Source of the DNA: Euryarchaeota archaeon UBA125
GTDB lineage: Archaea > Thermoplasmatota > Poseidoniia > Poseidoniales > Thalassarchaeaceae
NCBI GenBank assembly: GCA_002502625.1
Contig: DAPV01000095.1
Coordinates: forward strand, 1-29,881
Direction of reading: 5' to 3'
DNA length: 29,881 bases
Shown: positions 1 through 7,231 of the stretch, in pieces
How the letters are laid out: each line of letters opens with the position of its first letter
How positions within the stretch are numbered: the first letter of the stretch is position 1
Program-made: the position numbers and the translations under genes
The notes under the pieces: generated by a model
Told to the model about the DNA's origin: nothing
Database searches by the model: none
What the model saw: only the letters and a program-made list of their open reading frames with translations

Positions 1-1155
1 CATCGAATTAAGCAATTATCTACTTGCGATTTAGTATTCCATGGAGCAACACATTCCCGTTTTTCTCATTCATTAGGAGCATTTCACTTAGCTTCCTTAA
101 TTGTAGAAAGATTGGAGAAATTACATCCTGGTTTGATTTCTGAACTTGATTCTAAATTAGTTCGTTATGCTGCGTTATTGCATGATATAGGTCATCCACC
201 TTATTCTCACATGTTGGAGGATAGAACAATCTTCATGACATTTCATGGACATGAATTATGGGGTTGGAAAATTATTGATGAACCGAATAATGATTTACGC
301 AAAGCCCTCATTCAAAATATTGGAGAATCAGGGATATCTAGATTAAAAGACATATATGCGGGTAGAGTTCATCCTATTGCATTACATGAAATAGTTAGTA
401 GTCAATTAGATGTAGATCGCTTAGATTACTTGCTTAGAGATCAATATCATTCAGGCGCAGATGTTGGGACTTATGATGTTCAGAGAATTTTTAGATCATT
501 AAGATTAGATGAAAATGGTTCATTACGATTACATCCGAATGGGGTGCCTGCAGTTGAATCATATTTACTTACTAGATTACATATGTACAAATTAGTATAT
601 TTTCATAAATTAAACATTCTTACTTCTGAATATCATCGAAAGGCATTGCGTCGAGCAAGAGAACTTGCTTCATCAGGTAGATTAGAAATTAGCGATGCAA
701 TAAGAGGGATGCTTCTTTCATCGGATTTAGATGTCTCAGGATATCTTTCGATTGACGATTCAGTCGTCTCTTCTGCGATTTCTTCGTGGAGAGAGTCTAA
801 AGATAAAGAACTGAGATTCTGGGTAGATAGGATACTATCAAGAGATTCATTCCATAAGAGAATTAGGATACCTGGTTTAACTCCTGAGCATGTTGAAAGA
901 TGTATGATTGCAATTTCTGCAGAAATATCATCCGCTGGTTATGATCCTGTAAGGGATCTTATTTTAGCCAGAGTAGATAATGTTGGGTATAGGCCGTATC
1001 AAAGTGGGATTCGTCTAGTCGATGGGAAAGACATAGCAGATATTTCATCTGTTGCGGCAGCAATTACTGAAACGGTTCATGACACCATGGTTTTCGTTCC
1101 TTCTAGTGTACGTAATGCATGTGAAGAGGTTGTGAAAAGCACATTGAACTTATGA
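1..1155 (+). CDS. HD-domain phosphohydrolase, COG1078-like (5' truncated)
   Basis: The reading frame is open from the first base, so the start lies outside the window; 384 residues are visible. Numbering from base 1, the start of an HD domain appears as GATHSRFSHSLG (residues 15-26), then LLHDIGH with the metal-binding HD pair at 61-62, then QLDVDRLDYLLRD with Asp137 and Asp139. This order matches the COG1078 / YwfO-like group of HD phosphohydrolases, relatives of dGTP triphosphohydrolases, which typically act on nucleotides in the cytosol. The substrate here cannot be read from the sequence. The remainder is helical, with no membrane segment or signal peptide. The gene ends with TGA 40 bases before the tRNA gene. 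An internal TTG at 112 opens a shorter frame, but it would remove the first metal-ligand region and is unlikely to be the start. The family call is secure; the exact reaction is not. Confidence 0.88.
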   Translation, partial: HRIKQLSTCDLVFHGATHSRFSHSLGAFHLASLIVERLEKLHPGLISELDSKLVRYAALLHDIGHPPYSHMLEDRTIFMTFHGHELWGWKIIDEPNNDLRKALIQNIGESGISRLKDIYAGRVHPIALHEIVSSQLDVDRLDYLLRDQYHSGADVGTYDVQRIFRSLRLDENGSLRLHPNGVPAVESYLLTRLHMYKLVYFHKLNILTSEYHRKALRRARELASSGRLEISDAIRGMLLSSDLDVSGYLSIDDSVVSSAISSWRESKDKELRFWVDRILSRDSFHKRIRIPGLTPEHVERCMIAISAEISSAGYDPVRDLILARVDNVGYRPYQSGIRLVDGKDIADISSVAAAITETVHDTMVFVPSSVRNACEEVVKSTLNL

Positions 1156-1194
1156 TGCAACAGATTCATGACTAAATTAGTTCACGGACATTCA

Positions 1195-1271
1195 GGACCC
1201 GTAGCTCAGTTGGTTAGAGCGCCGCGCTCATAACGCGGTGGTCATCGGTTCAAATCCGGTCGGGTCCACCA
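1195..1271 (+). tRNA. tRNA-Met (CAT anticodon), probably elongator, CCA encoded
   Basis: A complete cloverleaf can be folded by eye. The acceptor stem is GGACCCG (1195-1201) with CGGGTCC (1261-1267). The D arm is GCTC/GAGC, and the anticodon stem CCGCG/CGCGG encloses the loop CTCATAA. The T arm is ATCGG-TTCAAAT-CCGGT, the discriminator is A1268, and CCA is genomically encoded at 1269-1271. The anticodon is CAT. The acceptor begins G-C rather than A-U, and the anticodon stem lacks the three consecutive G-C pairs next to the loop that mark initiators, so this is not the initiator. Elongator Met is most likely. An Ile2 tRNA whose C34 is modified to read AUA also carries CAT and is not excluded. 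The next coding start is 44 bases downstream. Confidence 0.95.
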
Positions 1272-1315
1272 ATTTTGGGGAAAGAGATTCAATAGTGGGG
1301 CCCTTCGCAAGGACG

Positions 1316-2248
1316 ATGAACAGGTTGTTGCTGCTGTCAATATTCGTTTTGTTAATCCCTAATGTAGGTGCTCAAACATCTCCATTGCCTTCTGTATCCA
1401 TTGACTGTCAGGATGGCCCGCATGATATTCAGGTATTACCTGGATCTAGTAATAGCGTAGTTGTAGCCTGCATGGTTTACAACGATAGCTTATTCACTGA
1501 GACAATAGAGTTTTCAGTTACTTCTGATGTGTTATCACATTCTTCTCCTGGAAGCATAGATCTCAATCCAGGATCTGAAGAGGAAATAGAAATTACTTTC
1601 AGTGTTACAAATTCTCACTTACCTGCTTCTATATCTGTTGATATTAATGCATCTGTGACTCAAGCAAATGGTGCACCATGTGTATTTGGTTGTGGAGAAG
1701 ATTCGGATTCATTCGATGTACGTATACTACAATTTGCTGCTATGTCAGTCGCTCCAAGAACTGGGACATTAGATATTGAAGTAGATACTAGTGGTGAAGT
1801 CATTCTAGATATAACCAACAAAGGAAATGATGAAGACGAGTTTATAGTAGCCATCGAAAATAGAAGTAGTTTGGAATCGTTGGGTTTTGAATTTATTTTG
1901 AATAATACTGATATTTTGAAATCAAATGAACAGACTCCATATTCATTTGGAGTATATGCTTCTTCGGAAGTTGCTGAAACCAATCTTGAGGTTGCAGTTA
2001 CCGTTACATCCTCATTCGATAACAAAATTTCAGAAACAATTCAGTTTACTCTGCGTTCTGATGGCGCTCCTGAACCAGTAATTTCACTAGGTAGTGACGA
2101 TACTGCTCTGATTTACGGAGGTATTTCGGTAGCTGGTCTTCTAATTACAATTCTTATCATTTTTATCGCTATGAGGTCGATGCGTCGACGTAAAGTTGTA
2201 ACATTTAATGATGATTTTGAAGATTTCTCTGATCTCGATGACTTTTGA
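1316..2248 (+). CDS. Secreted, C-terminally anchored beta protein with four cysteines (paralogue 1)
   Basis: The protein has 310 residues from the ATG at 1316. That start gives a clean signal peptide (MNRLLLLSIFVLLIPNVGAQ); an upstream in-frame GTG at 1295 and the ATG inside the tRNA do not. After cleavage come two beta-sandwich-like segments. The second contains a V-x-N-x-G-N-x-D-x-F pattern seen in NEW3/COG1470-type surface domains. Four cysteines (31, 52, 122, 126) could form two disulfides. A membrane helix (about residues 264-285) is followed by RSMRRRK and a short acidic cytosolic tail ending DFEDFSDLDDF, giving an outside-facing, C-terminally anchored protein. The gene at 2326 encodes a clear paralogue with the same cysteine spacing. 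There is no strong ribosome-binding site (AAGG at 1309-1312 only), so it may be leaderless or cotranscribed with the tRNA. The specific function is unknown. Confidence 0.85.
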   Translation: MNRLLLLSIFVLLIPNVGAQTSPLPSVSIDCQDGPHDIQVLPGSSNSVVVACMVYNDSLFTETIEFSVTSDVLSHSSPGSIDLNPGSEEEIEITFSVTNSHLPASISVDINASVTQANGAPCVFGCGEDSDSFDVRILQFAAMSVAPRTGTLDIEVDTSGEVILDITNKGNDEDEFIVAIENRSSLESLGFEFILNNTDILKSNEQTPYSFGVYASSEVAETNLEVAVTVTSSFDNKISETIQFTLRSDGAPEPVISLGSDDTALIYGGISVAGLLITILIIFIAMRSMRRRKVVTFNDDFEDFSDLDDF

Positions 2249-2289
2249 TTAATGGTATCTAGAGTCCCACATCTAGGGGCCAACTTCTT

Positions 2290-2316
2290 AATACGGAGTG
2301 GTTACCACGGAGTATT
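2290..2316. promoter_or_regulatory. Interrupted 27-base palindrome before the 2326 gene, candidate operator
   Basis: The inner arms are GTGG (2298-2301) and CCAC (2305-2308) around TTA. The outer arms are AATAC (2290-2294) and GTATT (2312-2316). All are symmetric about base 2303. Between the arms lie GGA triplets that are direct, not inverted, so ACGGAGT also occurs as a direct repeat (2293-2299 and 2307-2313, 14 bases apart). The element ends nine bases before the GTG start. A dimeric regulator site or a small RNA hairpin blocking the start are both possible; there is no proof of either. Confidence 0.4.
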
Positions 2317-2325
2317 GGTGATAGC

Positions 2326-3261
2326 GTGAAGTCAGTCCGTACTGTTTTGGTGTTTATGTTAATCTACGGTTTCAGTATGTGGGCAGGGGCAGCAGGAAAT
2401 GTAACTGCTCAAGCCTCTCCGAATCCTGATATCGGTATTGTTTGTTCTCCTGCGAACTTCCCAATTGAGGTATTCCCAGGTGCTGCAAGAACCGGTACTA
2501 CATATTGTACATTGAACAATCCAACAGCTTATTCAGAAAATGTGGCGATTACAGTTACCGCTGGTGGGCTAGCATATGCTGCTCCTGGTACGGTTACTGT
2601 TGGCGCAGGTCAAGAAGTAACCTTCGAAGTATCTGTTAGAGGAGATCAACGAATGGCTGAAGGTCAACGAACTGTATCAATAACTGCTCGTGTCGATACT
2701 GCAACTGGAATTCCTTGTGGAACTTGTACTCCTAAGACAACTTCTGTACTTGTTGTCATCAAGCAGTTTAGTCGTCTAAGAGTAGAGGCAGATGAACCAT
2801 TCAAGCAACTTAGGCCAAAGGTCGACTATACCTTCAATTTCAAGGTATACAATGATGGCAATGCATATGATCGATTCAATATCGATGTAGCGAACCGTGA
2901 AGATTTGGAAGATGCTGGTTTCCAGATATCTCTTCCTCAGGTTTCTACAGAGATTGAAGCACAGGCGCCTCCTGACAACGTTCGTGTAATCATGCGAACT
3001 CCAAAGGTTCAGGGCTGGTCAGATATCTATTACCAATTACAATTCCAAGCAACCAGCGATTATTCGGTTAGAACTGAAGGAATTCCGAATTATCAGGTTC
3101 AAATGGTAACCATTTACATTAGAGGAATTTATCTTCCTGGATTCGAAATGATTGGCTCTATGATGATGATTGGACTTGCGGCTGCAGCAATAGCTCGACG
3201 CACCAATATCACTGATGATGAAGATGTAGAAGATGACGGGCTTCCCGTTTTGCTTCTGTAA
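2326..3261 (+). CDS. Secreted beta protein with PGF-type C-terminal anchor (paralogue 2)
   Basis: The protein has 311 residues from a GTG start. The N-terminus is a signal peptide ending near GNVTAQA. The mature part aligns by eye with the protein at 1316. Shared features are a VxPG turn after the first Cys, an APG or SPG turn, a G-x-PC-xx(x)-C cluster, a V-I-x-QF strand, V-x-N-x-GN-x-(Y/E)-D-x-F, and an NR-x-x-LE-x-x-GF segment. Cysteines are at 40, 61, 131 and 134. The C-terminus has LPGFEMIG (PGF at 271-273), a hydrophobic stretch and ARR, which resembles the PGF-CTERM signal processed by archaeosortases. Here 19 mostly acidic residues follow the ARR, which is longer than is usual for that signal. 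The protein is probably surface-exposed. Whether it is sorted and lipid-linked or simply membrane-spanning is uncertain. Confidence 0.82.
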   Translation: MKSVRTVLVFMLIYGFSMWAGAAGNVTAQASPNPDIGIVCSPANFPIEVFPGAARTGTTYCTLNNPTAYSENVAITVTAGGLAYAAPGTVTVGAGQEVTFEVSVRGDQRMAEGQRTVSITARVDTATGIPCGTCTPKTTSVLVVIKQFSRLRVEADEPFKQLRPKVDYTFNFKVYNDGNAYDRFNIDVANREDLEDAGFQISLPQVSTEIEAQAPPDNVRVIMRTPKVQGWSDIYYQLQFQATSDYSVRTEGIPNYQVQMVTIYIRGIYLPGFEMIGSMMMIGLAAAAIARRTNITDDEDVEDDGLPVLLL

Positions 3262-3359
3262 TTTTCCGATATTCGGCATTCTTCTCAAGTCCGATAAATC
3301 CTGTTAGTGATTATTGATTGGCCAACGGTTTGATAACCTCTGAGGGGGCAGGTACCATC

Positions 3360-4709
3360 ATGTCAGACGGACTTTTAGACAAGGTCGACAAAGATAATTA
3401 CCAAGACTCAGTACACCAAGGGGACAATATTGTTAACGACCCATCTGCGATTATAGATGCATATGAGAGAGGTCAAAAATCAACTAGCGGATTATTAGAT
3501 CGCGTTGAAGAAGATGTGGTCGACGAGGTACTTTCTACTTCCACGGATGCCGGACTTCTATCCAGGGGGAAGTCGGATTCAGAAGATTCGAGTAAGGAAA
3601 TAACGATGACTGATTCGCTCAAAATGATTGGATTGGTAATGATTCTCCCATATTTTTTGATTATGTGGTTTGATGTATATCTCCCGGGAGAATTGTCTTC
3701 ATATCTATGGTTGATAATCATAGCAACTGCAGGTATTGTTTGGTGGCAATTAGATATCAGAAATCCATTGGAATCAGGTGGAGTCAAAATGACTTCAAGT
3801 GTTTTAGTGGTGATTGTAACATTCTTACTCATTTTACCACCTCTATTGTTAGGAAATGTACTGATTGGGACTATGTCATTTGGAGGCTTAGATTACGAGG
3901 AGGATGGTTCAGCATTAGAGGTTACAATCCGTCAGAATGGAGGTTCAGGATCCCATGATGCGATTGTTGCCATTACCTATGGTTCTGCTTCTGTTTATTC
4001 TGCGACCCACGCGTTCACAATAGATCAAACTGATGGTTATGGTAAGCATGGTTCCTTTAGTGTAGATACATCCGACTTTTATTCAGGAAATGCACTTGGA
4101 GATTCTAGTCAAGATTACTCAATGACTGTCACTGTAGGAGATTTGGAATGGGAACGTACACTTGATTCTAATTTTCTAACCAGAACAATTACAGGCGCAG
4201 AAACTGGAGTAAGCAACGTTATGTCACCTAATTGTGATGACCCAAATATTGAGGAATGTCTGGTAGGAGTAGGATTGAGTGTTTCATCAGGTCTCGCTTC
4301 TGCTGCTTCTCCCGTGGCAATGCCCTTAGCGAACTACAATCTCACTGCCACAATGTCTGGGCCTAGTGGGGTAGCCATCTCCTATCCTGTCGTAGAAGTA
4401 ACACGTACTTCTGCAACATGGGATTCTGACGGGGGTGCCTATGGAAATGGTGCTGATATCGTAGGAGATTGGGGTTCGCAGTTACAGCTTCAAGGAAGCG
4501 TGGAACAAGAAGGCATTTCCTTAATCCTCAAAGATGACTGGGATAGTAGTGATTATGGCTGTTATACTCTTACAGTTAGCATCACTCAAGACTCATTTTG
4601 GGGAACTGAAACTGTAACAGCCTCTAGTGAATATACCTACAGTTTGGACGAGACTGAAGACGACAATGAAGAAATGAAGGATAGAGAGAATTGGATTCCT
4701 GGATGTTAA
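3360..4709 (+). CDS. Three-span membrane protein with GLLD-motif cytosolic head and extracellular beta domain
   Basis: I chose the ATG at 3360 (449 residues) because AGGGGG at 3343-3348 sits 11 bases upstream and the protein then begins with its own repeat unit. A TTG at 3318 would add 14 residues. The N-terminal hydrophilic part (about 95 residues) contains three short repeats: GLLDKVDKD near the start, GLLDRVEED, and GLLSRGKSD. Three hydrophobic helices follow (MIGLVMILPYFLIMWF, YLWLIIIATAGIVWW, VLVVIVTFLLILPPLLLGNVL). The last about 270 residues are polar, beta-rich and Ser/Thr/Gly-rich, with a few cysteines. The predicted topology is cytosolic N-terminus and extracellular C-terminal domain. 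I do not recognise a named family. The stop codon abuts the stop of the convergent gene with no base between. It is likely in the same operon as the two genes before it. Confidence 0.8.
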   Translation: MSDGLLDKVDKDNYQDSVHQGDNIVNDPSAIIDAYERGQKSTSGLLDRVEEDVVDEVLSTSTDAGLLSRGKSDSEDSSKEITMTDSLKMIGLVMILPYFLIMWFDVYLPGELSSYLWLIIIATAGIVWWQLDIRNPLESGGVKMTSSVLVVIVTFLLILPPLLLGNVLIGTMSFGGLDYEEDGSALEVTIRQNGGSGSHDAIVAITYGSASVYSATHAFTIDQTDGYGKHGSFSVDTSDFYSGNALGDSSQDYSMTVTVGDLEWERTLDSNFLTRTITGAETGVSNVMSPNCDDPNIEECLVGVGLSVSSGLASAASPVAMPLANYNLTATMSGPSGVAISYPVVEVTRTSATWDSDGGAYGNGADIVGDWGSQLQLQGSVEQEGISLILKDDWDSSDYGCYTLTVSITQDSFWGTETVTASSEYTYSLDETEDDNEEMKDRENWIPGC

Positions 4710-6422
4710 TTATTCATTGACATCTTCATATTCTGATAATTCTGATGAACGCTCTTTCTTTTCTTCATCTCTTGCATTTGCGGATGATGTTGAAACCTGT
4801 AAGATCCAAATTCCTGCACCCACGAGAAGAATAAATACTACGACAATAATTGGTAAAACTCCTAATCCACTTTCTTGTTGGATTGCTGCAGTCCACATAA
4901 CAACATCTGAGTCTACGGGTTCTCCTCCGTATGATCCGGCTATGACTAATTGAGAAGGCTGAATAACTCCACAGTTAATTGTCGTATTACCTGGCTCAAA
5001 CATATTCCAATTAAATTCTACAGAATGGGTTTCTCCACCAGGTATTTCTAGAATTGGATAACCTCCTACGTCTGCTACAGATCCATTTCCTAGGAAGCAT
5101 TCGAGAGCAATTCTAGCATCTCCTTCACCTGAATTTGTGATGGTAGCATTCATTTTTATTCGACTATCTATAGAGTTAGTTTCCTGTTCAGGTGTGATAC
5201 TGTCAATAGAAAGAATAGGTAAGTTTGAGGAGGTATAATTCGTCAATGATTCAATAGGAAGAGGTTCATTGCTCCCGTAAGGACTTAGTTGAGCATTCCA
5301 CGCAGTTTTGTATGAATTAATCACAATAGTAGCTTGTTCGTTCCAGATTGTTCCATCTGAAAATCCAATTTCTACTGTTCTCTTTGGAAGAGTCATTAGT
5401 CCGTTTGCATCAACTGGAATTGGATTAGTAGTTTCAGGAGGATAACCAAAATCAGTCATTGATGCAATTACTTCATTAGCACGAAACTGAATTTTTTGCT
5501 CTAATTGGCGTTCCCAATAATCTACTAAATTACCTTGGACAATGCTACCTTGTAACTCTAGTGTAGTCATTATTCCAGCAGTAACATGATGGTCGTCTCT
5601 GCTATCCATCATATCTGCTTCAAGGCGGATTTGTGCATCATCACTGGCTAAAATAGGTGTAGATTGAGAAAGAAAACCATTCAAATTCATTGTTCCATCT
5701 ACAGTTATTTCTGCACCTACTATCGATGCATTTGAACCTATTATTTCTCCTAAGATATTTATTTCAAAGTGTTTTTCAGTTGCCATCATCCAATTTTCAT
5801 GCGGAATAGTACCCCAGTTTTCTAAATTCATAGAAGTCCCGTCCTCGTATTCAAAAGTCAATAATGAATCTAGAATCAAATTCAATGATTGAATTCCAGT
5901 AAATTCAATCCAAGTCGAATCTGATTCTGCTTGGAATGATATATTGTGTTGAGTTCCACTCATTGGAGTACTAATGTCGTCAACGATTGCATTAAATCCA
6001 TCCAGAAATGTACCCTCATATGCGTGTAAAGTAACTATTACTCCAACTTCAGTACTCGAATTGTCGATGAATAATCGAGATCTACTCCCTGCATCATTAT
6101 TTCTCATCCACTCATATGCTGCATCATTTTTTTCAGCAATCAACTTACCTTGATCAATTTCCATTGTCCCTCCTTCTTCGACTATAATTTGACTTCCATC
6201 AGATACAGTAAGTTCTGATTGAATTGTTAATGTTGCACCAGAGGAAACAATCACACTTCCATTGAGTGTGTCGTCTTGACTCCAAGTATGGTCTCCAGTG
6301 ATAGTTATACTCGCTCCACCATCAGGGGGTTCACTTGCAGAAACTGATGAAACAATAGGACTGAATCCCATTAGAATTAGCATCAAAAAAAGTAGATATG
6401 ACCTCATGATTGTCTTCTTCAT
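4710..6422 (-). CDS. Secreted, C-terminally anchored beta-rich surface protein
   Basis: The protein has 570 residues. A signal peptide (MKKTIMRSYLLFLMLILMGF...VSA) is followed by a beta-solenoid-like entry segment: TWSQ...NGSVIVSSGATLTIQ, then SQIIVEEGGTMEI. A long beta-rich middle region follows. Near residues 395-500 is a domain resembling CARDB/NEW-type adhesion folds (ATITNSGEGDARIALEC ... GGETHSVEFNW). A membrane helix (GVLPIIVVVFILLVGAGIWIL) and an acidic, Lys-containing cytosolic tail end the protein. Numerous N-x-S/T sites suggest N-glycosylation. The ribosome-binding sequence GGAGGT (6423-6428 as its complement) touches the ATG at 6422 with zero spacing, and the next ATG (6407) is 15 bases away, so the start is unsettled; both give a usable signal peptide. 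It is divergent from carS and convergent with the 3360 gene. Function unknown. Confidence 0.82.
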   Translation of the reverse strand: MKKTIMRSYLLFLMLILMGFSPIVSSVSASEPPDGGASITITGDHTWSQDDTLNGSVIVSSGATLTIQSELTVSDGSQIIVEEGGTMEIDQGKLIAEKNDAAYEWMRNNDAGSRSRLFIDNSSTEVGVIVTLHAYEGTFLDGFNAIVDDISTPMSGTQHNISFQAESDSTWIEFTGIQSLNLILDSLLTFEYEDGTSMNLENWGTIPHENWMMATEKHFEINILGEIIGSNASIVGAEITVDGTMNLNGFLSQSTPILASDDAQIRLEADMMDSRDDHHVTAGIMTTLELQGSIVQGNLVDYWERQLEQKIQFRANEVIASMTDFGYPPETTNPIPVDANGLMTLPKRTVEIGFSDGTIWNEQATIVINSYKTAWNAQLSPYGSNEPLPIESLTNYTSSNLPILSIDSITPEQETNSIDSRIKMNATITNSGEGDARIALECFLGNGSVADVGGYPILEIPGGETHSVEFNWNMFEPGNTTINCGVIQPSQLVIAGSYGGEPVDSDVVMWTAAIQQESGLGVLPIIVVVFILLVGAGIWILQVSTSSANARDEEKKERSSELSEYEDVNE

Positions 6423-6523
6423 ACCTCCACTAATTGTTCGAGGTGTTTCAATATCTCCCCGAACTGTTCAATTTTCCAATGTTCAAGAGCATCATTGAAA
6501 TGCCTAACCATTGAGTTGTTGTT

Positions 6524-7192
6524 ATGGTGCCAGAGGGTTTGTTTGGTATCTTTGATTCAATGGGAGTTCTAGCGTTGTTACTGCTCTACGGCCCAGCATA
6601 CCTTTCTAACACAGGGGCTATGATATTTGGTAAAGCGATTCCTAAAATTACTGGTATGAAAGTATGGGTAATTGATGGTGGAAAGGATTGGAAAGATGGA
6701 AACCGAATACTTGGAGATGGTAAATCATGGAACGGTCTACTAGGGGGGCCGTTATTGAGCGGATTCCTCACTATGCTTGCAACTTACTTATGGAATGGAA
6801 ATGGTCTAGAATCAAAACCATTCTATGATCCATTGATGGCTATGCCTCATATTGATCCATGGTTTGCCGTTTTAGGATTATATGGCTCTGCTTTTTTCAT
6901 TGGATATGTACTTGGCTTCGGTAGTTTAGTTGGAGATTCATTGGGTTCTTTCGTCAAGCGTCGTCGTGGATTAAAACGGGAAGGAGAGATATCATCTAAG
7001 GCTCCGTTACTAGATACTCTCCCATTCGCGATTGTATGCTTTATCTTTGGTTTGGTCCTATTCCCCAATCAGTTGTATGGTTCTTACCAACTTATTCCCT
7101 CGATGATTTGGTTGTTAATTTTAACTCCAATAATACATCGTTCAGTCAATGTTTTTGGTTACAAAATTGGGCTAAAGTCAGTACCATACTAA
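6524..7192 (+). CDS. carS: CDP-archaeol synthase (CarS)
   Basis: CarS transfers CTP-derived CMP to digeranylgeranylglyceryl phosphate, making the CDP-activated precursor of archaeal polar lipids in the membrane. The protein has 222 residues, a little longer than typical CarS proteins. Signature motifs are visible: PAYLSNTG near the N-terminus; DGGKDWKDGNRILGDGKSW starting at Asp51, including the DG-x(n)-DG-x-R-x-x-GDGK-x-W metal and nucleotide-binding pattern; and GDSLGSFVKRRRGLKREG starting at Gly137. The usual LDQLDF segment reads LDTLPF here, a mild deviation. About five hydrophobic helices are visible. The start is ATG 6524; a GTG follows directly. It lies upstream of purD in the same direction with a short gap. 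Its presence marks the organism as archaeal. Confidence 0.93.
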   Translation: MVPEGLFGIFDSMGVLALLLLYGPAYLSNTGAMIFGKAIPKITGMKVWVIDGGKDWKDGNRILGDGKSWNGLLGGPLLSGFLTMLATYLWNGNGLESKPFYDPLMAMPHIDPWFAVLGLYGSAFFIGYVLGFGSLVGDSLGSFVKRRRGLKREGEISSKAPLLDTLPFAIVCFIFGLVLFPNQLYGSYQLIPSMIWLLILTPIIHRSVNVFGYKIGLKSVPY

Positions 7193-7231
7193 TTGTGAAT
7201 CATTATGAAGCATCCACAGTCTTTCTGTACC

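Noticed and set aside
1195..1271. Initiator tRNA
   Set aside because: It lacks the A1-U72 pair and the three G-C pairs flanking the anticodon loop.
1238..1315. Longer start for the 1316 gene from an ATG inside the tRNA, or GTG at 1295
   Set aside because: The ATG at 1238 lies in the tRNA T-arm region and both add polar residues before a clean signal peptide; ATG 1316 fits better.
3707..3958. Short plus-strand frame inside the 3360 gene
   Set aside because: It lies wholly within a better-supported frame and its protein shows no domain or ribosome-binding site; it is a shadow.
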